DNA of 12,659 nucleotides from a bacterium (GTDB lineage Bacteria; Patescibacteriota; Minisyncoccia; Phycocordibacterales; Phycocordibacteraceae). Below, piece by piece: positions 6,459-11,914 of the stretch. The translations under genes and the position numbers were made by a program. The notes under the pieces were generated by a model, which was not told where the DNA came from, searched no databases, and saw nothing but the letters and a program-made list of their open reading frames with translations. Every line of letters starts with the position of its first letter. Within the stretch, counting starts at the first letter, position 1. The stretch spans positions 1-12,659 of the forward strand of contig JAKAJJ010000009.1 in the NCBI GenBank assembly GCA_021813835.1. Reading direction: 5' to 3'.

Positions 6459-6968
6459 ATGAGGCGCTCCCTGTCATTGGCCGCCCCGCTCGCGCTCGCG
6501 GTTTTTCTGAGCGTTCCGTTTGCGGCCGCCGCGGCAATCGTTTCCTGCACGAGCACCAGCTGTCCCTCGGGATACGTCTGCAGTCAGTCCACCGGAACGT
6601 GCGTCCTTCCTTATTGCGTGCCGGGGTACATAGGCAAGAACTGCATCGCCGTGCCGACCGCGCAATCGCCGGGCGGCGTCAATCCCTCCTATCTCCGGCA
6701 ATACAGCGGCCTCATCGTGAACGCCATCAACCTCTATATCGTCCCTGTCCTTTTCGCGGTCGCGTTCCTCGTCTTCCTCTGTGGGGTCTATAAGTACTTT
6801 ATTCTCGGGGCGACGAACGAAGGCGAGAAGCGGGACGGACGGAAATTCGTATTCTGGAGCATCATCGGCTTCGTCGTCATCTTTTCCGTGTGGGGCCTCG
6901 TCGGACTTCTCGGGAGCACGTTCGGCCTTTCGCCGGGCGGCGGCGCCCCCCCGTACCCGACGCTCTAG
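6459..6968 (+). CDS. T4SS-pilin-like protein 4 with six-cysteine ectodomain
   Basis: A 169-residue protein with a signal peptide (about 1-26). A compact exported module follows, holding six cysteines at 30, 35, 41, 48, 53 and 62 with 'CPSGYVC', 'GTC' and 'CVPGYIGKNC' spacing. It looks like a disulfide-knotted module of the EGF- or chitin-binding type, though I cannot name the family. After a linker comes the conserved core: 'YIVPVLFAVAFLVFLCGVYK', a charged loop with 'NEGEKRDGRK', and 'WSIIGFVVIFSVWGLV'. The tail is Gly/Pro rich. It starts 10 bp after pilin 3, without a Shine-Dalgarno site. The extra module suggests a tip or adhesive subunit; this is inference. Confidence 0.83.
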   Translation: MRRSLSLAAPLALAVFLSVPFAAAAAIVSCTSTSCPSGYVCSQSTGTCVLPYCVPGYIGKNCIAVPTAQSPGGVNPSYLRQYSGLIVNAINLYIVPVLFAVAFLVFLCGVYKYFILGATNEGEKRDGRKFVFWSIIGFVVIFSVWGLVGLLGSTFGLSPGGGAPPYPTL

Positions 6969-6997
6969 CTGCTATCCACACGGGGAAGGCCGGGGCA

Positions 6998-7026
6998 TTG
7001 AACGGGGCGGGAGGGAAAGCTACAAT
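6998..7026 (+). promoter_or_regulatory. Sigma-70-type promoter inside the pilin cluster
   Basis: TTGAAC (6998-7003) and TACAAT (7021-7026) are separated by exactly 17 bp. They lie in the 84-bp gap before pilin 5, the largest gap within the pilin block. Transcription would start near 7033, leaving a leader of about 20 bases with no Shine-Dalgarno sequence. It would allow pilins 5 and 6 to be expressed apart from the upstream genes. Confidence 0.62.
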
Positions 7027-7052
7027 TACCCCGTTACCCACTTATTTACTCT

Positions 7053-7430
7053 ATGAAAAAAGCCCTCGCCCTCGCTTCCGGAACGCTCGCGGCTCTCGCC
7101 CTGCCGCTCATCTCCTTCGCCGCCATCAACAACGTCTCGGATGCCGGCTCGTTCATCATCAATATCATCAACAACGTCATCGTCCCCGTGCTCTTCGCGG
7201 TCGCGTTCATCGTCTTCCTCTGGGGCGCGTTCCAGACCTTCATCCTCGGCGCCCAGTCCGATGACGTGAAGCAGAAGGGCAAGAACCACATGCTCTGGGG
7301 CCTCATCGGCTTCTTCGTGATGGTGTCCGTCTGGGGCCTCGTGAATATCCTCACGGGCACCATCAGCTTCGGCAATAACACCGGCCCTACGGGCGGAACG
7401 CCGAGGGCGGGCGTCCAGGTCGGCGGCTAA
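7053..7430 (+). CDS. T4SS-pilin-like protein 5
   Basis: A 125-residue protein with a typical signal peptide (MKKALAL... ISFA, likely cut near residue 23) and a very short exported head. Next comes the two-helix core, 'VIVPVLFAVAFIVFLWGAFQ', a polar loop 'GAQSDDVKQKGKNH', and 'LWGLIGFFVMVSVWGLVNIL'. The C-terminal tail is rich in Gly, Thr and Asn. It has no cysteines in the exported part, unlike pilins 1, 3 and 4, so it may be a main structural subunit. It has its own promoter candidate and is followed directly, with no gap, by pilin 6. Confidence 0.84.
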   Translation: MKKALALASGTLAALALPLISFAAINNVSDAGSFIINIINNVIVPVLFAVAFIVFLWGAFQTFILGAQSDDVKQKGKNHMLWGLIGFFVMVSVWGLVNILTGTISFGNNTGPTGGTPRAGVQVGG

Positions 7431-7700
7431 ATGATCGTTCTCAACGCGTTTCTCACCAAGGTCGTCGCGCAGATAATCAATCCCGTCATCCTGCTCCTCG
7501 CGGCGGGGGCGTTCATTGTTTTCCTGTGGGGCGTCTTTGAGTTTATTCGGCAGGCCGGCGACGAGGGGAAAAGGGAAGAAGGCCGCCATGCGATTATGTG
7601 GGGCCTCATCGGACTCGTGGTCATTTTCGGGGCGTACGGCATCATCAACGTCGCGCTCGGCTCGTTCAACCTCGCGCCGCTCCAGAAGATCTCGCAGTGA
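7431..7700 (+). CDS. T4SS-pilin-like protein 6, short form without signal peptide
   Basis: An 89-residue protein of the same length as pilin 2 and, like it, without a signal peptide. Helix 1 ('NPVILLLAAGAFIVFLWGVFEF') and helix 2 ('MWGLIGLVVIFGAYGIIN') flank the loop 'QAGDEGKREEGRH'. The motif that is WGLV in pilins 2-5 is YGII here. Its ATG follows the TAA of pilin 5 with no intervening base, so translation is probably coupled. A pattern emerges in which a longer exported subunit precedes a minimal one: 1 then 2, and 5 then 6. It ends the plus-strand block, facing a minus-strand gene. Confidence 0.82.
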   Translation: MIVLNAFLTKVVAQIINPVILLLAAGAFIVFLWGVFEFIRQAGDEGKREEGRHAIMWGLIGLVVIFGAYGIINVALGSFNLAPLQKISQ

Positions 7701-7730
7701 AAAACGAAGGGCCGCGCGTACGCGCGGCCC
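7698..7730 (-). terminator. Terminator hairpin of the minus-strand membrane gene
   Basis: A perfect inverted repeat (7709-7718 with 7721-7730, GC-rich, centred on TA) begins 7 bases after the stop codon at 7738. On the minus strand it is followed by CTTCG and then a run of five T (complement of 7701-7705). The plus-strand side has no T-run, so it mainly stops minus-strand transcription, though the hairpin could also slow transcripts from the pilin operon. Confidence 0.65.
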
Positions 7731-7737
7731 GAAACTC

Positions 7738-8262
7738 CTACGGCGAATCGAAGTAGTGGCACCTCGATTCGCCCCGCGGAAGCTTGAGGAAGATGTACCG
7801 GACGTCCGCGACGCCCGTCTTCGCCTTGAACCGGATGAAGAGATTGCTATCGTCGACACGGTACTCTATGTCGACCATCCCCGCCTTGTCGGCGCAGAGG
7901 GTGTACCCTGCGTCGGCCGCTCCTTCGGCCGGCTGCATCCACGGCGTCGGTGCCACTCCGACGCCGTAGCACGTCCGTACCGCCGTTTTCGACGGTTCCG
8001 GGCATCCGCCCCCACCACCCGTCCCTCGGAAGAGATTCGGGGGAGAGTATCCTCCTCCGAGCAATAGCCCGAGGAGGAGTGTCCCGAGACCGATCACGAC
8101 AATTCGAATTGTCGTGATCTCCCGCAGCCCGCAGAAAAACCTGCGGAGGGCGGTTACGAGCCGCCGAAGGCGGCCGATGCCGTCGCTCCTGTGCCAGGAG
8201 CAGGCGAAATCAAGTACCACTGCGGCGACAAGCGCCGCAAACGTCCATTTTACGATTTCCAC
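7738..8262 (-). CDS. Orphan two-helix membrane protein with cysteine-containing C-terminal domain
   Basis: A 174-residue protein of unknown family. I place the start at the GTG at 8262 because GGGAGG (8275-8270) lies 7 bases before it; an in-frame TTG at 8277 would put that site inside the gene. Helix 1 spans about 5-20 and helix 2 about 54-70. The part between them is strongly basic (GRLRRLVTALRRFF), suggesting a cytoplasmic loop with both ends outside. After a Gly-rich linker comes a domain of about 90 residues with several cysteines and 'MVDIEYRVDDSNLFIRFKAKTG', probably beta-rich. The gene has its own promoter beside tRNA-Leu(TAG) and a terminator at its end. Its coding sequence holds a 28-bp perfect palindrome and a further 10-bp inverted repeat. 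The function is unknown. Confidence 0.68.
   Translation of the reverse strand: MEIVKWTFAALVAAVVLDFACSWHRSDGIGRLRRLVTALRRFFCGLREITTIRIVVIGLGTLLLGLLLGGGYSPPNLFRGTGGGGGCPEPSKTAVRTCYGVGVAPTPWMQPAEGAADAGYTLCADKAGMVDIEYRVDDSNLFIRFKAKTGVADVRYIFLKLPRGESRCHYFDSP
7941..7967. repeat. 10-bp perfect inverted repeat inside a coding region
   Basis: Arms 7941-7950 (ACGGCGTCGG) and 7958-7967 are perfectly complementary around a 7-base loop. It lies within the minus-strand membrane gene and adds to the other inverted repeats there. No T-run follows, so it is not a terminator. Confidence 0.7.
8092..8119. repeat. 28-bp perfect palindrome inside a coding region
   Basis: The 14 bases 8092-8105 (GATCACGACAATTC) are the exact inverse complement of 8106-8119, with no loop. 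The palindrome encodes nine residues, ITTIRIVVI (49-57), just before and into the second membrane helix of the minus-strand protein. Such a perfect, spacer-free palindrome could be a cruciform or a binding site for a dimeric protein. Confidence 0.85.
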
Positions 8263-8316
8263 GGCTTTTCCTCCCAAAAATCCAATTCGCTCGGGGTGAA
8301 CGAATCACTAATTTAC

Positions 8317-8344
8317 ATAATACACTTTAATATAAATAAGTCAA
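8317..8344 (-). promoter_or_regulatory. Strong sigma-70-type promoter for the membrane gene
   Basis: On the minus strand TTGACT (8344-8339) and TATTAT (8322-8317) are 16 bp apart in a very AT-rich stretch, with TG just before the -10. The -35 element begins only two bases after the tRNA-Leu(TAG) 3' end. Transcription from about 8310 would give a leader of nearly 50 bases carrying the GGGAGG site. Confidence 0.72.
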
Positions 8345-8346
8345 GG

Positions 8347-8428
8347 TGCTGGGGGAGAGATTCGAACTCTCATGGGTTTCCCCGTCTGCTCCTAAGGCAG
8401 GTGCGTCTACCAATTTCGCCACCCCAGC
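8347..8428 (-). tRNA. tRNA-Leu, anticodon TAG
   Basis: The acceptor stem GCTGGGG pairs with CCCCAGC, followed by discriminator A. The D arm has GCGAAATTGGTAGACGC, the anticodon loop is CTTAGGA (anticodon TAG, reading CUN codons), and the T arm is GAGAG-TTCGAAT-CTCTC. The long variable arm fits leucine. The outermost pair of the anticodon stem is a C-A mismatch. The 3' CCA is not encoded: the genome has CCT after the discriminator. Confidence 0.95.
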
Positions 8429-8447
8429 GAAGCGATGGACAAACGTA

Positions 8448-8468
8448 ATGATACCGCATCGGTATCAT
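8448..8468. repeat. 9-bp inverted repeat between two tRNA genes
   Basis: ATGATACCG (8448-8456) is the inverse of 8460-8468 with a CAT loop, in the 78-bp spacer between tRNA-Lys and tRNA-Leu(TAG). There is no proper T-run, so this could be a processing signal in a joint precursor or a weak terminator. Confidence 0.5.
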
Positions 8469-8506
8469 CCTCGTTTCGTCCGAGAGAGACGCGCTCGTTT
8501 TTGTCT

Positions 8507-8582
8507 TGGTGCGCCCACCAGGACTCGAACCTGGGACCTTCTCCTTAAGAGGGAGCAGCTCTACCAACTGAGCTATGGGCGC
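8507..8582 (-). tRNA. tRNA-Lys, anticodon CTT
   Basis: Acceptor GCGCCCA pairs with TGGGCGC, then A and an encoded CCA. The D arm is GCTCAGTTGGTAGAGC, the anticodon loop is CTCTTAA (anticodon CTT), and the T arm is CCAGG-TTCGAGT-CCTGG. The outermost anticodon-stem pair is G-A. It begins 4 bases after the aminotransferase stop codon on the same strand, so it is probably cut from that mRNA. Confidence 0.95.
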
Positions 8583-8586
8583 GCCG

Positions 8587-9453
8587 TCAGGAAACTTTAC
8601 ATGAAACAACCCGCGACTTCAAACGCGTATGCGCATAGCCGGCGAAGCGCCGCATCAGATCGCGCGTTACGGGCCCCGGCGCGCCGGCGCCGACAGCGCG
8701 CCCGTCGACCGACACGATGGGAACGATATCCTTGAACGACGACGTGATGAATACTTCGTCGGCGTCGAAAAGGGCCGGCAGGGATATCGCCGCTTCGCGG
8801 ATCGGGTACGTTCCTTCCGCGAGCTCGAGCGTGACCGCGCGCGTGACGCCCTTCAGGACGTCGGCGCCGGGCGTATGCACGGCGCCGTCCTTCACGATGA
8901 ATACGTTGCTCGTCGCGCATTCGAGGACGCGTCCGCCGCCCGTATAGAGGATTTCGATGGCGCCCGCCTCTTTGCGTTTCGGCTGGAGCGCCACGGCGGC
9001 GATGTAGTGGATGGTCTTCGTTTCCGGCATAAAACGCCGGTGCTCGTGCGTGATGAGAGACGCGCCGCGTTCGTAGTATTCGGCCGGAAGCGGCTCATGC
9101 GGCGCGGCGGCGATGAAGAGCGTCTCGCGCCCGGGCACGTGCTCGAGGCCGCCCTGCGCTTCGCCGCCCGTGAGCACCATACGGATGTTCGCGCGCGCGT
9201 CCGGCGCGTTGTGCGCGGCGAGCGCGCGCATCGCCTCGCGCGCCTCCTCCTTCGACGACGGGAGCAAGAGGCCGAGCTTGCCGGCGGACCTCTCGAACCG
9301 CTCCCAGTGGTCGTCGTACCGGAAGGGTTCGCCGCCGAAGGCCGCGATGCCTTCGTAGATGCCGAAGCCGCGGAGCATCCCGAGATCGGAAATGCCGACC
9401 CGCGCCTGCGCGAGGGGAAGGACGGCGCCATTCAAATAGCAGACGGGCTCCAT
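8587..9453 (-). CDS. PLP-dependent class IV aminotransferase (branched-chain/D-amino acid type)
   Basis: A 288-residue fold-type IV aminotransferase, close to the usual family length. It would transfer amino groups between an amino acid and a 2-oxo acid in the cytoplasm. Family features: 'GISDLGMLRGFGIYEGIAAF' (residues 20-39), 'HWERFERSAGKLGL' (49-62), K146 in ETKTIHYIAAVAL as the expected Schiff-base lysine, and E178 in VLECATSNVFIVKDG, which should contact the PLP ring nitrogen. 'LKGVTRAVTLELA' and 'DEVFITSSFKDIVPI' follow as in BCAT, D-amino acid transaminase and ADC lyase. Which substrate it uses cannot be decided here. The start at 9453 fits the family (YLNGAVLPL). An upstream in-frame start would run through the promoter region. 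There is no Shine-Dalgarno site; TACAAT at 9469-9464 lies just before the start. Confidence 0.88.
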   Translation of the reverse strand: MEPVCYLNGAVLPLAQARVGISDLGMLRGFGIYEGIAAFGGEPFRYDDHWERFERSAGKLGLLLPSSKEEAREAMRALAAHNAPDARANIRMVLTGGEAQGGLEHVPGRETLFIAAAPHEPLPAEYYERGASLITHEHRRFMPETKTIHYIAAVALQPKRKEAGAIEILYTGGGRVLECATSNVFIVKDGAVHTPGADVLKGVTRAVTLELAEGTYPIREAAISLPALFDADEVFITSSFKDIVPIVSVDGRAVGAGAPGPVTRDLMRRFAGYAHTRLKSRVVSCKVS

Positions 9454-9463
9454 ACGCATCCGG

Positions 9464-9469
9464 ATTGTA
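9464..9469 (-). promoter_or_regulatory. -10-like element before the aminotransferase gene
   Basis: TACAAT on the minus strand (9469-9464), 10 bases before the ATG at 9453, would give an almost leaderless mRNA. A second in-frame ATG lies at 9459-9457 (MRMEP). No convincing -35 is visible. Confidence 0.4.
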
Positions 9470-9490
9470 TCAGACGCCCGCACGGGCTTC

Positions 9491-9532
9491 GAAAAAAGAA
9501 AAGCCTCCGCGAACATCCGTTCGCGGGGGCTT
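9491..9532 (-). terminator. Terminator between the orphan gene and the aminotransferase gene
   Basis: A 13-bp stem (9501-9513 with 9520-9532; one pair is a mismatch in the minus-strand RNA) is followed on the minus strand by TTC and six T (complement of 9491-9500). It starts 9 bases after the stop at 9542, so it ends the orphan gene's transcript and separates it from the aminotransferase. Confidence 0.82.
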
Positions 9533-9541
9533 GTGGGAAGC

Positions 9542-9844
9542 TCAGCCGAGGCCGAGCGCCTCTCTTACTTCCGGTTCGAGAAAGCACCGGATTCCTCGTC
9601 TGCCGGCCGCGATTATGGTGAGCGTCACGATGCTCACTTCTATCGCGTAATGCTTTTCCGTCGGAATGGAGTATTCCTCGGGAAGCTGCTCCGGCATCCC
9701 GTCGAAGTATGCGTCGACGTAGGCCTTCCGGTCCGCCTCGCTCAGGTGGAGCGAGAATCCGTCGGGGCCGGCGTCTGCGCCGTACCACGACTTCCTCCAT
9801 AACTGGACGACCGCGCCACAGCTCCGCTGTCTACTTTTTTCCAT
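9542..9844 (-). CDS. Small orphan protein with a Shine-Dalgarno start
   Basis: A 100-residue soluble protein. The part from about residue 18, 'KSWYGADAGPDGFSLHLSEADRKAYVDAYF', and then 'MPEQLPEEYSIP' reminds me of small uncharacterised proteins seen in Patescibacteria, but I cannot confirm this and no function is known. GGAGA (9855-9851) lies 6 bases before the ATG, a proper ribosome binding site of a kind rare in this window. The gene has its own promoter just after tRNA-Leu(TAA) and its own terminator, so it is a single-gene unit. The first 17 residues have an unusual make-up (RQRSCGAVVQLW) and may be a lineage-specific extension. If so, translation could start later, but no better start with a ribosome site is visible. 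Confidence 0.68.
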   Translation of the reverse strand: MEKSRQRSCGAVVQLWRKSWYGADAGPDGFSLHLSEADRKAYVDAYFDGMPEQLPEEYSIPTEKHYAIEVSIVTLTIIAAGRRGIRCFLEPEVREALGLG

Positions 9845-9873
9845 AGAATCTCTCCGGAACGCTATCTGCGTAA

Positions 9874-9901
9874 ACTATACAATAGTATTTATATCTTGCA
9901 A
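9874..9901 (-). promoter_or_regulatory. Sigma-70-type promoter for the small orphan gene
   Basis: On the minus strand TTGCAA (9901-9896) and TATAGT (9879-9874) are 16 bp apart in an AT-rich stretch starting 4 bases after the tRNA-Leu(TAA) 3' end. The expected leader of about 25 bases contains the GGAGA ribosome site. Confidence 0.6.
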
Positions 9902-9904
9902 ATG

Positions 9905-9994
9905 TGCCGAGAGTGAGAGTCGAACTCACATAAAGGTTTTTAGGCCTTTCCCGGGTTTTAAGCCCGGTGCGTCTACCCGTTCCGCCATCTCGGC
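9905..9994 (-). tRNA. tRNA-Leu, anticodon TAA
   Basis: Acceptor GCCGAGA pairs with TCTCGGC, followed by discriminator A. The anticodon arm is CCGGG-CTTAAAA-CCCGG (anticodon TAA), the variable arm is long (GAAAGG against CCTTT), and the T arm is GTGAG-TTCGACT-CTCAC. CCA is not encoded. It is the second leucine tRNA in the window and, like the other, is followed at once by a promoter for an orphan gene. Confidence 0.95.
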
Positions 9995-10004
9995 ATCGCA
10001 CGTG

Positions 10005-10076
10005 AGGCCCGAGCGGGAATCGAACCCGCGCATAACGGTTTTGCAGACCGTCGTGTTACCCCTTCACCATCGGGCC
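10005..10076 (-). tRNA. tRNA-Cys, anticodon GCA
   Basis: Acceptor GGCCCGA pairs with TCGGGCC, with discriminator U73, which is the cysteine identity base. The anticodon arm is ACGGT-CTGCAAA-ACCGT (anticodon GCA), and the T arm is GCGGG-TTCGATT-CCCGC. CCA is not encoded. It starts 15 bases after rbfA and lies 10 bases before tRNA-Leu(TAA), so a joint rbfA-tRNA transcript is plausible. Confidence 0.95.
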
Positions 10077-10091
10077 GTTCCGCTGATGATA

Positions 10092-10442
10092 CTACGGATT
10101 TTTCGAGAGTTTGTCTAACCGCTGGCGGTTCCGCTCTCCGGTATCGAGGAGAAAATCGACGCGCGGCAGAGGCGAGAGGCGCGTGTGCTCTTTGAGATGG
10201 TCCGAAAACGCTTCGCGGCGTCGCTCGAGGAAGGCGAGCGCCGCGAGCGCGCTCGCCGCCGGAAAGACGCTCACGTACACCGCGACGCGCTCGCCGCGCG
10301 CTTCGGGTTCGGAGCGCGTCACGGTGATGAGCGACTGCGTGCCGGCTTCGCGGGAGATGAACACCGCGGCTTCGTGCGCGACGAGCTCCGCCGCGCGCTT
10401 GCGGTGGCGGCTCGATCCGCCCGCCGGGTCGGTGCCGCTCAT
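10092..10442 (-). CDS. rbfA: Ribosome-binding factor A
   Basis: A 116-residue protein of the RbfA family, a small KH-like protein that binds the 30S subunit near the 5' helix of 16S rRNA and helps late maturation. Visible family features: 'SRHRKRAAELVAHEAAVFIS' as helix 1, 'LITVTRSEPEARGERVAVYVSVFP' as the beta hairpin (SLITVTRVE..DLR.A.VYVSV in other members), and near the end 'LPRVDFLLDTGERNRQRLDKL', which matches the PxLxFxxDxxxExxxRIxxLL pattern. The start ATG overlaps the IF-2 stop (ATGA), the classic infB-rbfA order, so it is translationally coupled with no ribosome site of its own. Confidence 0.88.
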   Translation of the reverse strand: MSGTDPAGGSSRHRKRAAELVAHEAAVFISREAGTQSLITVTRSEPEARGERVAVYVSVFPAASALAALAFLERRREAFSDHLKEHTRLSPLPRVDFLLDTGERNRQRLDKLSKNP

Positions 10443-11905
10443 AGCGTGGCGACGGTAAACGCGACGAGCTCGTCTCCCGGCGCGGCAAGGGCGCGCGCCG
10501 TGATCTCCGTGCCGAAATCGCCTTCCGTCCTGATCTCCTTTACGTCCGCGCGCGCCTGCTGGAGGTTCGCGACCTGGCCGCGGGCGAACTCCTCGCCCTT
10601 GCGCAGTATCTTCACGGCATCGCCGACGGCGAAGAACCCCGAGACGAGGCGGACGCCGAGCACCTGCTTCCTCGCGCTCGACGAGAAGGCCTTGAGCACT
10701 TTCGCCCGGCCGAGCTCTTCCTCGGCCGCGATCGCCGGAGCCCGCGCCGCGAGGAGGCCGGCGATCCGTTTCGAAAGCTCGTAAATGACGGCGAAAGACT
10801 CGATGGCGACGCCGTCGCGCTGAGCGAGGTCGCGCGCGATGGGATCCGTCGCGACGTTGAACGCGATGATCGTTCCGCCCGTCGCCGCCGCGGTCTTCAC
10901 GTCGCCTTCCGAGACGCTGCCGACGCCCGAGGAAATGATGCGGAGCGCGGCGCGCTCGTGAGCGATCTTCGCGAGCTCGTGGAGGATGGCGTCGGCCGAG
11001 CCGGCGACGTCCGCCTTTACGACGAGCGGGAGCTCGACGATGCCCGCCGCCGCGGCGCGCTCCGGCGGAGCGGCGGATCCCGCGGCGGATCCCGCGGCGA
11101 GCGCCTCGGCTTCCTTCTTCGTTCCCGCGACGCTGAAGAGCGCGCCGGAGGGGGGAAGCGTGCTGAATCCGGAGATGCGCGCGGGCTCCGACGGCCCCGC
11201 CCGCTCGACGCGCTCGCCGCGGAAATTCTCGATGAAGCGTATCGGAGCGTACGCGGCGCCGGCGACGACGAACGCGCCCTTCGCGAGAGTCCCGTCTTTC
11301 ACGATGAGGGTCGCCGACGCGCCGCGCTTCGGGTCCTGCGTCGCTTCGAGCACGAAGCCCGTCGCAGGGTGCCCCGGGTCGGCGGAGAGTCCCGTGAGGT
11401 CGGCCGCAAGCAGGACGAGGTCGAGGAGCTCCGGCACGCCCGCGCCGGTTTTCGACGAGATCGGCGCGTACGCTATGTCGCCGCCGAGGCCCTCGAGGTA
11501 GATGCCGTGCTCGAGGAGCGAGGCCTTCGCGCGCTCCTCGTCCGCGCCGGGCTTGTCGATCTTCGTGAGCGCGACGATGAAAGGGATGCCGGCTTCCTTG
11601 ATGGCGGCGAGCGCGTCCAAGGTCTGCGGCATCACGCCCTCGTCCGCGGCGACGACGAGGATGGCGATGTCCGCGGCCGCCGCGCCGCGCGCCCGGAGCG
11701 CCTTGAAGGCCTCGTGGCCGGGCGTGTCGAGGAAGGTTGCCGGGCGGCCGTTATGGAGCGCGACGTACGCGGCGACGTGCTGGGTGATGCCGCCAGCCTC
11801 GCCCGCGACGACGTTCGTCTTCCGGATGTAGTCGAGGAGGGACGACTTCCCATGGTCTATATGGCCCATCACCGCGATGACGGGCGAGCGTGCTTCCCGC
11901 GCCAT
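10439..11905 (-). CDS. infB: Translation initiation factor IF-2, short form
   Basis: A 488-residue GTPase that brings initiator tRNA to the 30S subunit and promotes subunit joining. It begins straight at the G domain: G1 is GHIDHGKS (14-21), the switch I region has GGITQH (38-43), G3 is DTPGH (60-64), G4 is TKID (114-117) and G5 is SSKTG (150-154). Domains II, III and the C-terminal tRNA-binding domain follow, with typical 'LPLVVKADVAGSADAI' and 'GTEITARALAAPGDEL' stretches. The long N-terminal domain of other bacteria is absent, as is usual in Patescibacteria. The G4 motif has Thr where Asn is canonical. A 12-bp tandem duplication (11073-11096) creates an AAGS repeat in an Ala-rich linker. 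There is no Shine-Dalgarno site; the promoter lies just upstream. Confidence 0.94.
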   Translation of the reverse strand: MAREARSPVIAVMGHIDHGKSSLLDYIRKTNVVAGEAGGITQHVAAYVALHNGRPATFLDTPGHEAFKALRARGAAAADIAILVVAADEGVMPQTLDALAAIKEAGIPFIVALTKIDKPGADEERAKASLLEHGIYLEGLGGDIAYAPISSKTGAGVPELLDLVLLAADLTGLSADPGHPATGFVLEATQDPKRGASATLIVKDGTLAKGAFVVAGAAYAPIRFIENFRGERVERAGPSEPARISGFSTLPPSGALFSVAGTKKEAEALAAGSAAGSAAPPERAAAAGIVELPLVVKADVAGSADAILHELAKIAHERAALRIISSGVGSVSEGDVKTAAATGGTIIAFNVATDPIARDLAQRDGVAIESFAVIYELSKRIAGLLAARAPAIAAEEELGRAKVLKAFSSSARKQVLGVRLVSGFFAVGDAVKILRKGEEFARGQVANLQQARADVKEIRTEGDFGTEITARALAAPGDELVAFTVATL

Positions 11906-11914
11906 AGTGCGCCC

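Noticed and set aside
8263..8277. TTG start for the minus-strand membrane protein
   Set aside because: It would place the GGGAGG ribosome site within the gene; GTG at 8262 has ideal spacing to it.
8031..8364. Attachment-site repeat of the tRNA-Leu(TAG) 3' part
   Set aside because: AGAGATTCG occurs at 8031-8039 and 8356-8364, but nine bases is too short to support an att pair.
8629..9621. 330-residue plus-strand open frame
   Set aside because: It is antisense to the aminotransferase, whose motifs are clear; composition is that of a GC-rich shadow frame.
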